This document shows positions 9,687-22,520 of a stretch of DNA of 64,000 nucleotides, one piece after another; position 1 is the stretch's first letter; each line of letters begins with the position of its first letter. The notes under the pieces were generated by a model that worked only from the letters and a program-made list of their open reading frames with translations, was not told the DNA's origin and did not search any database. This DNA comes from Arachnopeziza araneosa (Eukaryota > Ascomycota > Leotiomycetes > Helotiales > Arachnopezizaceae). The translations under genes and the position numbers were made by a program. Location: contig QYAI01000122.1 of NCBI GenBank assembly GCA_003988855.1, forward strand, positions 1 through 64,000, given 5' to 3'.

Positions 9687-10601
9687 TTGGTGTACAAGAA
9701 ATGATCAAATTCGATTCTCCAACGCTAGAAATTCCACTAGCTCGTGTCGCTGGTGGGCGAAGTATTTCCGTGACTGTGATATGAACGGTCAGCATATTTG
9801 ATGCAGTGTCAGCGTCAATGTCAGCCAAATAGTCACGGACCCTAGTTCCTTTCCACATCAGCGACACATTAATGCAAAACACTCATTCTTAACTTGGACA
9901 GAAGTTTCCCTGATGAAATCTCTAAATTAGTCAAAAACATCAAGTTGGATTTCGTAAGCTGTTTCCTTTGATGAGAAACGAGGTCACTCGGATGCACTTA
10001 GATTTACATTTACAACTTATTAAAAGACAACTCTCTTTCCCAAATAATTTATCGACATCAGCCACGAGTCGAGCCCTTAGATCTTGGCCCAAATGTCCAC
10101 CACCTTCTAATTAATGTAATGTTAGAGAGGGCCTTCCATGCGCGGCTTACATGCCTTCAACTCTTCGACAGTCCTCCAATCATAACTATTCAAGATTTAA
10201 ACGCTGCCAAACTCATCACCAGAGGTTTAAAATCAACGTTCTGTATAATTAGTACGTTAATAGTACAAATATGTTCTAGGAAATGTACAATCTTACCATG
10301 TGCACCCTTCGGCAATTGTGGAGTTCCTTTTTGGCACATACTTTTGAAAGATAAAGATCTAGCTTTAAAGATCATTGAGAAGTTGTTGGGCGGGCTACTT
10401 GAACTCTTTTCCTCAGCCCCCCATCATTTTATAAATCAATTTAACAGTTCTCTGGTATAGTTTGGAAGGCTGTACTGCTTGATTGAATAGTAGAGACTGT
10501 AGTTTAAGAAGTTATAATAAATAAAATCAAGTAAAAGAATGGCCATGTTGAATGCGCCATTATTCCCTTGAGAATTATTGGGTGACCTTGAAGCATACCA
10601 G
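9687..10601. other. Intergenic stretch; upstream region of UstYa copy 5
   Basis: GTCAGCAT lies at 9788-9795, 102 bp upstream of the copy 5 start, followed by two further GTCAGC cores at about 9808 and 9820. An open stretch at 10119-10460 shows no family signature. Nothing else was recognised. Confidence 0.45.
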
Positions 10602-12320
10602 TCAATAATCATCCCTGCGACTAATCACTTCTTTCCCACCACTATGTAGAAGGATTGTCTATTTTTTTTAAATCAGCTTTACATTCAAGGTTTTGACAAG
10701 GAACGACTGACATGCTCCCACTGGGCAGTGTAAGAACCCTGGATATCGCTAAGTGGGGCATAAGATTCTACGATGCCATTCTCGATCAGGCTTCGCATCT
10801 GTGACGCAGAGTTAATTATAGAGACTTTCAAGGATAAAATGCTTACACCAAAATGGTAACTTTTTACCCCAAGACGCTCCAAGTAGCGACGACAGAAAAC
10901 CAAAGCCCCAAAGTTGGAATCAATAGTTTTCAGAAGGGATTTTGCAGATGAGAGGTGCAGATGTTTGCTAGAAACATTTTCATTTCGGCCATAGCCGTAG
11001 ACGCCAATCTTTTCAAATATTAGTGAGAACTTGATGTAGCATGACCCTCGGTACTTACATCATCGTCTACACGCCCTTTGCCCGTACTTCCAAAAGTCTC
11101 GATAGCGAACACTTCCCCTTCTTCCATCTTATCACGATTATCATTTTTAATAAATGGTATTTGCTTTTCCCCATGGATATGATACCGTTTGATATCATGG
11201 CCTGAGAGATTTCGGATAGCTTTCACTTGGAAGGTCTTTCCTCTTATCTCCACCTCATAGCTCTCCATGACTTCTTCGATCGCGGCTCCAATATTGCTCA
11301 TTCGAGCATCAATGCCGCTTCCTATTTATTCGTCAGAATATCGTCCTTTGTATCTAGTAATCGCTAACCTTGACACCAGTATTGGTAGCATCTTTCACGG
11401 CTGCAAGTAGATTGTCATAAGTATCATCGAAAGCAACCGTAAATGCGGTATCAACAATGCGACCTCCAACATGAACGCCAAAATCTACCTTCAGAACATC
11501 TTCTTTCCCTAAAATAACATCCTTTTGTCCCGGATTCGGTGTCCAATGTGCTGCAACATTATTCAAGCACAGCCCGGTAGGGAATCCCATGCCGGCTTTC
11601 AGGGCATCGCCTTCGTCTAGACCTTGATGACCGCAGAGAGTACGAACGGTGTCTTCGATTCCATTTGCAATGGATAGCAGTGTGGTGCCAGGTTTGATGA
11701 GATGGCTTTGGGCATATTGCCGTGCTTGGCTGTGGATTTCTGCAGCTTGACGGTAGTTGGAGAGGAAATCAGAATCCCAGTAACGCGAATTGTAGCGTGT
11801 CTCCTCATCTGTCGTTCGAGAAGTATTGTCATATGGAACAAGCTCTCCGGTGGGATAGTTCCCTGATGGAAAGAGGTCCGAGACGAGTATACGAGGTGGG
11901 GTGGACTGTTTAAGACCCGCTCCTGGGAGGTTGGCAGTCTTAACCTTCTTTTTCTTGGACCTCTTGCGGCTTTTCTTTTTTTCTACAAGAAAGTCATTAG
12001 TCAGATAACAAGTTAAGCCAATGTTTAAGAGAGTTTATTATTCGGCGTACCAGCATCAGGAACGGAAGCAATCATCGCAGGATTACCCCCTTTGTTCTCA
12101 TCATCGTCATCATCGTCATTGCTGATAATACCGCGATCAATGTCGGTAGAGTTGGAGCCTCGTTGAGTAAGTTCAGGGTTTCCATTACTTGGTTTGAGCG
12201 CGTTGGAGTCAGCTGCTTCACGTCTGGTTAGGCCAATTTTGTGATTGAAAGTATAAGTATTTGCGTTGGAAATTTACCATCAGGAAATTGCTGACGGCCT
12301 TCAGGACTCTTGGATCCCAT
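10602..12320 (-). CDS. MAP2: Methionine aminopeptidase, type 2
   Basis: Removes initiator Met from nascent proteins. It has about seven exons. The N-terminus (MGSKSPEGRQQF) leads into an acidic run and a Lys/Arg-rich tract (KKKSRKRSKKKK), as in eukaryotic type 2 enzymes. The pita-bread domain follows: GFPTGLCLNNVAAHWTPN (substrate His), KVDFGVHVGGRIVDTAF (two metal Asp), NLSGHDI (metal His) and EEGEVFAIETFGSTGKG (metal Glu). The C-terminus QGSYTAQWEH, with the last metal Glu, is joined by intron 10711-10659 to a short exon 10658-10602 ending SRRDDY, the expected family end. All five metal ligands are visible. It could be the housekeeping enzyme or an extra copy; fumagillin clusters carry a resistant MetAP2. 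Lying between UstYa copy 5 and an RBR gene, it is worth checking as a self-resistance gene. Confidence 0.88.
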
Positions 12321-13818
12321 GCTTGCTGCTGAAATTACTTTCTTGCCCTCAATAAGTTTGTTAAAATGCTTTGTTGTTTCCCCGAGAATGGAGATGATTT
12401 CGCTTCCGTCCACGCCCTTCTGATAACATTTGCTGCCTCAGGCTCCAGAAGGAGAGCGGAACCAGATATGCCTGGGTGAACCACAGTTAAATAACTTGAA
12501 ATGAACTATATAAATTAATAAATCTTGGTACACCAGAGCAATGACATGAGTGAAGCTGGAGAGTCAAAGATCATATCATCACGTGATCAGCTCACTTTGC
12601 CTTTGAGGGGAAAGCCTGACACGAAATTGAGCCTAGGCGCCAAACTCACTCTTTAGGAAAAAAATACAATTAAATATAGAATCTCTTTATCTCAATAAAG
12701 TGGGTGGTCAGAGTTGTCGAGCTAAGTAGCCAGACACAAAGACGTTCATTGATCCTGACCGAAGGCTCGGCAAGAAATGAAGACATCTCCTCGAATTTGT
12801 GCAAGCTTATTGTAGCAATGGTATCTTTCATACCTAATGCAAATGAGGCTGCACGAGGCAGAATAGCAATCAAGGTTTAACAGCGAAGATATAGCTCTAG
12901 ATTGTCCGTGGCTTTGACGTGATGCTTTATTCTGCCACTTGACCCTAAAATATAAGTCTACTGATTCTTCTGCATTGCTCAGATGAGTTGAGCAGGAGGC
13001 TGGAAAGATTTGTTTCAAGAACTCAAACATTTGATGCAGCCCGGTACCGTAACGGGATATCTTAACATTGCCGAGGAAAAAGAAAATGTAAGCCCGCTTC
13101 GTTACAAGAACACAGGGGGACCGTCTGGCTGAGGGTTGGAATTTACAACAAGTAGTACAAAATGGATCGTACTCGTTCTATGCCTCCAGTATCTGCTTTA
13201 GACCTGATCGTACGTTAATTTAATCGGTTGAATCCAATTCTGGAGATAAATGGTTAACATCACTCTTTTGTTAGAAAGGAATTTGGCCGACGTGATTCAG
13301 GTTCAATTTACTTCGCGCCGTGCCTTAGCCTCATGCAATTTCCACGATGCGGTGAACTTATTTTGAGATAGATTCAATCAGAGATAGAAATAGCCATTGG
13401 CGCGTCTTAAAATGTATGCGATCAATCAAATCAACAAATTCCAACCGTCGCACGATAGCAAGGTGAATTGATCCAATGGCGAGTCAGAGAGACGCGATGG
13501 CTGGACAGAAGTGATATTGTGCATGAGGCTGCGGTCAGGTTGAATCCGTGATAGCTCAACACGTGTTTAACACAGCCACAATTAGAGATAAAGTTGGGGG
13601 AAACAACGCCATTTCTTGCATGGAATTTCATCTCTCATTCTTCCAGCAATCTCCCGCACAGACTTGAGAATATATCCCTCTCATCCTCTAGATCTTAGAG
13701 ACAAGGGTTAAAACGTAAGCTAGAACCCTAATCAACCTGGAGGCATGCTGTTAGCTTATCAGGCTGAGGCTACAAGAGGTACTCCTCCTTGGACTCATTC
13801 GTTCAGAATTTCAGTATC
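12321..13818. other. Intergenic stretch, 1.5 kb
   Basis: AT-rich. Minus-strand open stretches of 94 codons (12746-13030) and 67 codons (12670-12873) are unrecognised and overlap. They may be relics. No RNA gene was seen. Confidence 0.4.
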
Positions 13819-16401
13819 ATGGCGCCGTGGAATAGAAATAACAAGAGCAAATTGTCGTTGGCGAATGATGGCACGGATGGAAGCTTAAGCAGGTCGAACT
13901 CTAATATGAACGGCGATAATCTGCTACAAGCCATGAACTCCGACCTCCAGCACACGATTCGAAATCATAAGACTAAGATTAACGATCAACAACAGGCTAT
14001 CGACCTTCTTCAGCATGAAATGAAGGAGTTGGGTGAAGAAAAAGAACTTCTTCAGTCCCAAGTCTGGGCATTTTCAGAGCAGCTAACGCAATCTCGCGGC
14101 GAGGCAGACACCTTGCGCACAAATGTCGAAACACACTTACAAGCCTCGGGAGCGGAAATTAGGCTGGCGGAAGAGAGGATACAAAGGCAAATGCAGGAGC
14201 TAGCAGCTCAGTCTGATTCGATAAGAACTCTCAGTGGTCACAATCAGAAGTTGCAGAAGCGAGTTGCTGATCTGGAGATTTTTGCCGAAGTGGCTAGCAA
14301 GGACTCTGGGACTGATTTTCGGGCTTTCTTTACTCACTATGCCGAAGTGAAGAATGAGAATGATGAGATGGTTCTGAAGTTAAAAGCGGAGATGGAGCAG
14401 CGTTTGGTTTCGGATGAGCGTCTCTTGGAACTCCAAAAATTGAAAGAACAGATGTGCTTAGCTTTGGATGAGCGTCTGATAAATGAACAGAAGTCAAAGG
14501 AAGCTATGCGATTAGAGTTAGATGAGCGTCTGCTGGAGATGCAATCCGAAAACGACACTCTCAAAACTGTCATTGACGAGCTTCAAAAAGACGCCTCCGA
14601 TCTAGAAGACTGCCAGCCACAGACCCTGCGAGCTTTGTTGATGCTCAGGCTTGTCGAACAATCCTGGAATATACAACCTAGCAATGAAACATCAGAAAAT
14701 CCCACTCAAGTCCAGAACTGGTTGCCGTCGGCGCTGCCTCAAAAATCACTTGACGAAATCTGCAGTCCGATGGAGATCCAGAATCTTGCCAGCGCTTTGC
14801 CAAAGGGCATCTCATACAGTGGCTTTTATCAACGATTCAAACTTACGGTATGTGCATCATGCTCTAGAGCGAAATTCAGCTTCAAGGTTGATATGCACCC
14901 TCGCTTCAATTCCGTAAGGTGGCTGAATGAATACATTGGCAAAACTCGGTACTTTTCGTGCTGTCGAGAAGAGATATGCAAAGAATGTTTTCAGAAGCAT
15001 TTGCTCGCTACTCTCGAAACAAAATGGTGGTACCAGCTTAGTACGATTCAGTGGTTCCCATGTCCACGAGAAGGCTGTGAGAAGGCCCTTGGCATTCGGT
15101 GCGAAGCTGATCTCGAAACCTGTCTGGAACAAGTATGTGGAGTTAAAGCCGAAGAGCACGTCGAAATGTATGTATCTCGTCTTTTTTCAATTATGACGCA
15201 TGTTAACAAAGTGTCAAGGTATATCAAAGCCGGGGCATTTAGGGAAGCCTTAGCAAAAATTGAACCAAAGCCCAGTAATGATACGCTGAAGAGAGCAGCA
15301 GAACTACACCAGAAACTGCTAGCAGCAAATCAAATGTACAGTCTCTTTGATCCTAGATTCGACCCACCCCTGGTCGACGAGACTGGTTGTATTGCCGAGT
15401 TCAAGCCAGGCATGATATTCAACTGCGTCATGGATAATGAGCCGTCTTCCATACCACTGTTTCTCAAGTTTCTCCGCCGTCGAACTAAGCCCAAATCATG
15501 CATCGTTTGTAGCAAGAACATGTTTGATATTGATTATGGAAATGTAGGAAATTGGAAATCTTCCTGCGCAGGCTTCGAAGGCTCCTGGATGTGGAACATT
15601 CTCGTTTTCCCAACAAGCGAAATCCAACAGTGTGATCATGAATTTGAAGTCTGTAAAGCCTGTATGGCAGAACATCTTCGCGGCTCACTAACTAGTGGAG
15701 GGCCGTCAGCATGTGAAAACCTCCCTTGTCCACAGTGTAGCAGAAAATTTGGCTATCAGGAGATACACAAGCTTGCTGATAAAGAGACCGTTGCTAAGTA
15801 CTACTGAAGCCTATCTTGCAAATTTGAAAGGTGTTTCTGACAAAATTAGGTATGAGAAGTTTCTACTACAGACACTTCTCTCCAAGGAGCCTGGCTTCCG
15901 ATGGTGTCTTTCACCGCTCTGCGAAAATGGCCAACAATATCAACGTGATCCCATCAATCCTAAGATCTCGTGTGAAGAGTGCGACTTCCAAATGTGCTTC
16001 ACTCATGAAATGCCTTGGCATGAGGGACTAACATGCGATGAATACGAAAGTCAAAGGGATCATGGCGATCCTAGTTTCGCAGACACGCGAGAATGGATCA
16101 AAACGAATACGAAACCATGTCCAGGATGTCAGGTTGGCATCCAGAAAGGAGAAGCTTGCTTTCATATGACATGTAGGGTCTCCTCTTCATTACGAATCTC
16201 TTTTAATCGCTGACCAAATCTCTAGGCTCGCAATGTAACCATGAATTCTGTTGGCAATGCCTTGCGAATTGGCAGGATATCAGAGCACGAGGACAGGAGG
16301 GCCATGAAGAGGGTTGCTTTTTTCGAACAAATGATGTTCGTCCTACAGGACTCCGAGGCGAGAATCTTGAAGATGCCCTTCGAGCGAGAAATACGGAATA
16401 A
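13819..16401 (+). CDS. RBR-type E3 ubiquitin ligase with long coiled-coil N-terminus
   Basis: Exons 13819-15797, 15850-16172 and 16226-16401. The first intron is required: without it the frame stops at 15807. With it, VAKYEKFLLQTLL leads into the IBR domain. Residues about 40-270 are heptad-rich coiled coil with repeated 'DERL' blocks. Then come a Cys-rich segment (CASC..CCREEICKECF), RING1 (CIVCSKNMF..HEFEVCKACM..LPCPQC), IBR (FRWCLSPLC..ISCEECDFQMC) and RING2 (KPCPGCQVGIQKGEACFHMTC-SQCNHEFCWQC, shown broken). The RING2 cysteine expected to carry ubiquitin is in HMTC, and its codon is split by the second intron. The product would move ubiquitin from E2 to substrate via that Cys. Target unknown. 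Start is ATG 13819 (MAPWNRN); the upstream extension lacks ATG. Confidence 0.82.
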
Positions 16402-16824
16402 GATTGACAGTATGGAGTATGACAACTTCATGATTTGCAGTTGTATCAAGAGTAGATGTTGGAAAGATTGTCAATTTGCCGAGACTTATTATGATGAGTA
16501 GCGTTACAGCACCCTGATTCTTAATATTGTTGTTCTTTATTCCTTCTAATAGTTTCATTTTTACATATAGTTCATGGACTTGTGGGTGGCCGGGTGAAAT
16601 GCAGCTGACTAGTGGTTCGTGTTTTCCCGCTTGTTCAAACCTAAATCAATACTCCATTCGCCGATAATATGCTAGACAGCGAGTCATAGTATGCACTTTA
16701 ATTAGCCATGACTAAGATTGCAATTTCATGCGGAAAGTTGTACGTGTTAATGAAATATATATAACTAAGAACAATTTGTGAGTCAATAAACAGGATAACA
16801 GTCAGCCAGATCTTCAACGTTGTT
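16402..16824. other. Convergent intergenic spacer
   Basis: 423 bp between the RBR gene and the alcohol dehydrogenase frame. AT-rich; nothing recognised. Confidence 0.5.
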
Positions 16825-17915
16825 CTAAGAATCGCTCAAGCTTGCTTTCATGTCAATCACAAATCGAAACTGTACATCTACCTTCTCAATCTGTCAATCG
16901 CCTCATTAATGTTTTCTAATTCAATCATCTCTACAACAGGTGCTATTTTATGCTTCGTGCAGAAGTTTAGCACCTCCCTTGTCTCTCCCATGCTGCCAAT
17001 CATTGATCCAGTTAAACTCAAACCTAGCCCTGCTAACGCAAAACTATTTATGACGGCTTTATAGGGACCTAGCAAGCCCATGACAGTCATCGTCCCTCGT
17101 CTCTTCAACAGAGCCAAATATGGCGTGGGGTCAAAAGCGTTCGGAATAGTGGACAAGATGTGCTGTAAACTCTCTTTGTGTTTTCCCATCTGTTCCGCAT
17201 CCGTAGACAAGACCACTTGATCAGCTCCCAACTTCCGAATCACGTCAATCTTCCCCCCACTGGTTGTAAATGCCGTAACCTCTGCGCCCATTGCTTTCGC
17301 CATCCTAAGTGCAAGATGGCCTGGACCGCCAATTCCAACAATGCCAATATTATCACCTTTCTTGATATTAAAGCGTTTCAATGGACCGAACGTATCCACA
17401 CCGGGACACAGCAGAGGCGCTGCGAGAGCGGCATCCATACCATCCGGGATCTTCACAACGAATTCTTCTCGCACGACCAGCTTGTCTGTCCATGCCCACA
17501 TGGTATTGAAGCCGCTTCCATCAGGGACCAGATATCCGCCGTAAGTCATGGTAGGACCCGTAGGTGCCTCGCAGTGGTTTTCATAGCCCTCGAGACAGGC
17601 AGCGCACGAAAGGCAGGAATCAACCATGCATCCGACGCCGACAAGATCGCCGACTGAGAAAGATGTGACACTAGGTTCCACATAGAGAACGCGACCTGTG
17701 GCTTCATGACCGGGAACGCAGGGGTAAATGGTGAATCCCCAGGCGTTGTCAATGATGTGGACGTCGGAATGACAGACACCACAATATACGACGTCAATTA
17801 ATAGCTCATTGGCTTTGGAAGAAACTCGCTCAAAAGAAATACGTTTCAGGGTTTTATCGCCAGCAAGGGCACCATAGCCTTGAGTTTTGATGGGAGTGAT
17901 AGCTGCGTCAGACAT
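16825..17915 (-). pseudogene. NADP-dependent zinc alcohol dehydrogenase (ADH6/cinnamyl type), C-terminal frameshift
   Basis: An uninterrupted frame from ATG 17915 to the stop at 16878 encodes 345 residues. Catalytic zinc ligands are in GVCHSDVH, PGHEATG and LLCPG. Structural zinc cysteines are in DSCLSCAACLEGYENHC. A cofactor-binding GIGGPGH follows. The family normally ends in a RYRFVIDM-like strand. Here the frame stops after EAIDRLRR, but the neighbouring frame immediately downstream reads FRFVIDM and stays open to 16825. That points to loss of one base at about 16880-16890. The intact remainder suggests an assembly error or a very recent lesion, so the protein could still work. The family reduces aldehydes with NADPH. 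Its place in the island suggests a detoxifying or tailoring role, unproven. Confidence 0.8.
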
Positions 17916-20384
17916 ATTGAGAAAGCTCAAAAAAAGGATGGAATTTGTTAACTTCTGGCCTGATTAGCACCAGAATAGAAGATTGATAAGGTTTTAATCT
18001 TGGAACTGTGTCAGAGTTATATAATGGCTGGCCGGAGCTAGAATACGCAAGAATTCCCGTAGATCAAATCGCGAGGTCGTCTTGTAGTCATTTTTGATTA
18101 CATCTCAAGGCAAGTATTTACACGTTGTAACCGAGTTTCGGCGTTTAGATAACTCCATTATAAGGCTTTCTATCAAGTCAAGTAACACCAAGCGGAGATA
18201 TGGTCTACTTGGCTAATATTTGATAGGTTGCATGCAGGTAATTAACTGAATAGCGCGACCAAACTTCTGGTTGGGGTCCAGATTCGAGATAGTCAGCTCT
18301 GTAAGTAATCATTAATGAATAGAAATTCCTTTCATAGTACACATATTATACCAGGTTAGCAGTTCCAAGCTTTGTGCTGTAACTTAAGTAAAACACTATT
18401 GCGAGAAACAGAGACGGAAAACGACGATTTGAGATTGTACTGTAAGATATTTTAACCGTATGACGCCATATAGAAGTGTATGATAAATCTCATAATTTAC
18501 GATTCCGTACTCTCTGTCTTACTCATATATAATTACTCGCCATAAAAGCGAACACAGCGGCTAGAATCCCAGCTGGAACATCAAGACCGAAGACGATCCT
18601 ATTGTTTATTTAGGCTTGCTCGAAAGGTTTGTAGAACACCTCGCATTTTCTTGCGTCTACGAAATGTCTTGCGAGTCTGGTGGGGCGGTGAGGGGAAGCC
18701 GAGGCGGGGTATGTAGAGTGCCAGACATAGAACTTGCGCTTGGCCTCGACTTCGAGGAGCAATGACTGGAGGAACGGAGGGAAGAACACCCTCCGAAAGT
18801 GCTTGCGGATAGATTTTATACATGGTCATTGAAAGGGGGCTTTCAAGTTAAGATTCACGTGCGATTTTCCGTGAAGAAGAAAATTTTCGTTGAATTCTTA
18901 AACTGAGAATAGGTCTCTCGTGCCTTCACTATTTTGGCTGAAAGTGAACATCTTTATAAATTCAAGATTCGTTACGTCTCATTTATACGTGAATTGAGAC
19001 CTCTCAGTGTTATATCATTTTTGAGCACTCCAAATGCTTAGGTGGCCGTTTATATTCAAGGTCTCGTTCTAGATCCCAGAAGAAGTGTCGAATAGAATCA
19101 ATCGTCAGCGGAGGAAGTTGAATATTCGGATTTATTTTTGGCTATCTGTGACGTTTAGGAGCTCATGAACCATATATCCTTTTGGAGTGAGAGAGCACGT
19201 AAAAGAGCTTGATAAGCTTGATATAGTTGTATTAAATTGATCTGAAGAGAATGAAAAGAACTGAGAGCAGAGCTCAGTGTTTATGTACATGAGGAGCTCG
19301 CGGGAGCTAGTTCCAGAGCACGTGAAACCCTCTTCCATGCGCTAGGGGGGTCCTTTTCCGTGACACTATCATAATGCAGTTTCGAACCCCAATGCCAATG
19401 GTAGAGTGAGACTAGCTGTCCTCTTTGAGGCTTGCGCAGCGCCATAGAGATGGAGAAGCTCCAATTTCGTACCCACACACTTTATGACAATCGAGCCAGA
19501 AAGGACTATGTTCACTTCTTCCCTCGCAATAAACATTACTTGAATGGTGAGATGGGTGTTGGTACAATAATCACGTGCCACGCATTAGAGCCTAGTTAGT
19601 CGGGCAGCCAGAACCCCATAAGGGTTCTCCAGCTGCCTCCATCCTTCTTTCGGATAGAAGCCAACTTAACCCACCGATATAGACCCCTCCACAACGTGAG
19701 GAGTCCAGTATCCAGGGTAAACCGGCCAATACGGATAACCTAGGTTTATCGTGAACCGACAATGGGATTTAGACTAATGTAACACAGAAAACCGTGTACT
19801 TCCATGCAGACTTGAGGGAAAAAACGAAAGGTGCTAAGGTAGCAAAGTGTAAATTCCGTGATATGCCGCAGAATTTTACTTCCTCCTCCGACCGATTGAA
19901 GTTTTTTCCAGTCTTTATTGTCAGGTATGTTGTCTCTCAAACTCTATCGGGAAGTCGGTCAACGTCAACTATTTTCGCCATTTAGTCTTGAAGCCTGAGG
20001 CACAATATTTGTCGCTGTAATTTCCCTTCCGGAGTCAAGCGGCATCAGTCCTCCAGAGGGGGCGGTTCCCAAAGTCGCTTTCCATGCCCTGCCATATGCA
20101 GATGAATTTGGACGATTCTACATTCCATAGCAACACGGGCTACATTTTGTGGACCAATTCGCACCCGTTTCAATAAAGATAATCCGCGGCAATGGGAAAA
20201 GCGCCCCTGATTTAATCACCGCAGGTATCAGAAAGGAGAATCGTGCTGCGAGGTCCGGCATTTCTCCTCTTCCTAGGGAGAATATTATTCTGAAAATCAA
20301 TTATATAGTAAAGGTACCTCTGAGCTCCAAGGTATCCCATTCCACCAACTACATTTTGCACGCTTGTTGCGTTGAGTCTTCAAC
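17916..20384. other. Long intergenic stretch with a MITE-like insertion
   Basis: About 2.5 kb. Apart from the repeat at 19557-19762, only short unrecognised open stretches occur, for example 76 codons on the minus strand at 18599-18829. No gene is supported. Confidence 0.5.
19557..19762. mobile_element. MITE-like element, family A, copy 1
   Basis: 206 bp, near-identical to 41642-41804. Both copies start TGTTGGTACAATAATCACGTG and end GGTTTATC..GTGAACCGACAA. The ends form short imperfect inverted repeats (TGTTGGTAC against TGTCGGTTC). An internal hairpin, AGAACCC-CATAA-GGGTTCT, lies at about 19611-19629. This copy has a 43-46 bp internal segment, about 19660-19705, that is absent from copy 2. 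No coding capacity. Confidence 0.75.
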
Positions 20385-21890
20385 ATGCGTGAGCTCCTAT
20401 CCCTCCTCACCATGGCGGCGGTGGTGGTGGCCAACCCATTAGACAAACGCGTTTCTAGCACGTCTACCATTAATCTGGGCAACAATACCGAAACGCCTGG
20501 CCACTTGGCTTCAGGCTTCATTTACGGCATTCCCGACATTGCGAACCAGATTCCGGACAAATTTTACACCAACATGGGCTTCAACCACGCTCGAGCTGGT
20601 GGGGCTCAAGTTGCCGCGCCGGGTCTTGGTCGGATTTGGGGGCTTGCAGAGTACAAGGTAACAAATCCTGTTCATTTCACGTGAATTCTCTGTTAATCGC
20701 CTCACAGAAAAGATTTGCTTCTGCATTATCTAATTACAAGACAGCTCGAAAATATAATGCCAATTTCATCTTCCTGATCCACGATCTTTGGGGTGCCGAT
20801 GGAACACAAAATTCTACCGCCCTACATCCCAGAGATAATGGGAATTGGGCTAGTTAGGATGCCTACCTAACTCAATGGATCTCAGACATGAAAGCCAATA
20901 GTGCAGCTGCTGGCCTCTCTGTTGATATCTGGAATGAGCCAGATTCTACATACTTCTGGGGTCGTACCCAGGCATAGTATCTTGAAATGTGGGGTCGGAC
21001 TTATCACCGTCTCAGGTCAGTATTAGATTCTTCAATCTTTTTTGCTCTTCCATACGCTGGTTTCTGGCCGGAGTTTACGAATAGAACTGATTTATCAACT
21101 GCCCTGCTCATCGGCCCCGCCTTTGCTGGCCAGCCCGATGCTAGGAACACCTGGTGGACCAGCTACCTCAGCTTCGTCAAGACTAATGTCAGCGTACCAG
21201 ACCAGTATGTTTAGCATATGGAGAGTGGAGGTGGCGATATGGGAGGAGCATACAGTGCTCTTTACAATATGCTCCAAACCTATGGTCTTCCCCTCAAGCC
21301 CCTCAATGTTGGCGAGTACGCCATCTGCGCCGAGCAGGTGCCTGCGGCTCTGCTTAGTGGATTTCCCAATTGGAAAGAGCCAATGCTATCGGTCTCAGGG
21401 GCAATTGGCTCTCCAGCTCCGAGCTTCACGACTTTATGGCTTCCCTTCTCTCGAAACCCAACGCGGGCACATCTAGCTACAGTGCAACGGCCACTGGCTA
21501 CTTCCCCAACGGTGACTATCAAGTCTATAAATACTACTACCAGAACATGACTGGGCACCGTGTTGGCACTATCCATCCGCTGATCTCGCCTTTGATACCT
21601 ATGTCACTGTCAGAATAGACATGGTTAGAGTCCTCACTGGGGTGCGTCTTAAGACCGGAACTTGGCAGATTACAATTGATGATATCTCTGCTGTTGGTTT
21701 GGCCACCTCTGGAACGCTGGACATCCATACTTGGAGATTTACTCAGACGGGTGGCCATTATGCTGAAGTTGATGCGCCGACCGATCTGGGGTGGTATTCG
21801 CATAGCTTCTCCGGAGACAGTGTGGCTTTCCCAGTTTACCAGACTGATGAAATTACCGCCTATGCATTCGAATTCTACCTTGGGTGTCAC
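20385..21890 (+). pseudogene. Secreted glycoside hydrolase (clan A, GH39-like), decayed
   Basis: Starts with a signal peptide and a Lys-Arg site (ANPLDKR). A possible intron lies at about 20656-20707. Reading on, the homologous frame holds FIFLIHDLWGADG, IWNEPDSTYFWGR (expected acid/base Glu) and LNVGEYAIC (possible nucleophile Glu). The frame is broken by in-frame TAG stops at about 20856, 20976 and 21212, a frameshift near 21360 and another stop near 21614. The stops fit CAG-to-TAG and TGG-to-TAG changes, as RIP would leave. No working enzyme can be made. Assignment to GH39 is by general pattern only; another clan-A family is possible. Confidence 0.7.
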
Positions 21891-22520
21891 GTGACGAGAC
21901 TCAGTCGCGCGACGGCTAGGGTTAGGGCTAGGCTAGTTAGTAAGCAAGACCGGTTCCTTTAAGAGGAACCGGCACAGTAGCTACAGCTTTCACTGACTTC
22001 TTCCTCTTCTTCTTTTGTCTCCCAACATTGGGTAAATCAGTATCGTGGTGCGAATATAAATCAGTGGATTAGTATGACTGGAATAGGCGGAGCGAAAACT
22101 CCGAAAACTGGAGAAAGTGGTGTATATATAAAAGTAATTACACTTATGATTTTACGTGAGTCACAAAGTTGTCCACGTACAATATTAATTAGTTGAGGTA
22201 GATATTCTTTAAATCTGTAATCTGGCTTTGCAGAATTGAATCGCGATCTAGCGTTACACTAAAATAATTTGGTTAGGTAACAATCTAAGAACACAGCCAT
22301 GGCCCCACTTGACCAAGTTGGCTGGGAGAAGATGAAGAGACATTCCAATCTCACAACTTAGAAAAAGTCAAGGCTTTCGCAATGGGTTCTTGGTAAAAGG
22401 GGTCTCCGGACTGATTAATTCCAGAGAAGGCAAGGATTACTTTATGAGTAACCTTAATTCTATTTGGTTTGGGTTGTTGCCGGTAAATTTTCCAACTTTT
22501 GCATACAATAAAGGGTTATT
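21891..22520. other. Intergenic stretch with hairpin, possible retroelement edge
   Basis: Homology to the hydrolase ends at about 21890. Then follow CTAGGGTTAGGGCTAGG (telomere-repeat-like but too short) and the perfect hairpin CCGGTTCC-TTTAAGA-GGAACCGG at 21950-21972. It could be an LTR or MITE edge that cut the pseudogene. No gene was recognised. Confidence 0.35.

Noticed and set aside
9490..9882. Minus-strand 130-codon frame overlapping UstYa copy 5 exon 1
   Set aside because: It lies in another frame of the same strand over the real exon and promoter, and has no ATG-anchored family match.
10119..10460. Plus-strand 113-codon frame
   Set aside because: No signal peptide, domain or splice partner; composition is like intergenic DNA.
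21905..21935. Telomere-like GGGTTAGGGCTAGG
   Set aside because: Only about one and a half TTAGGG units; not an interstitial telomere array.
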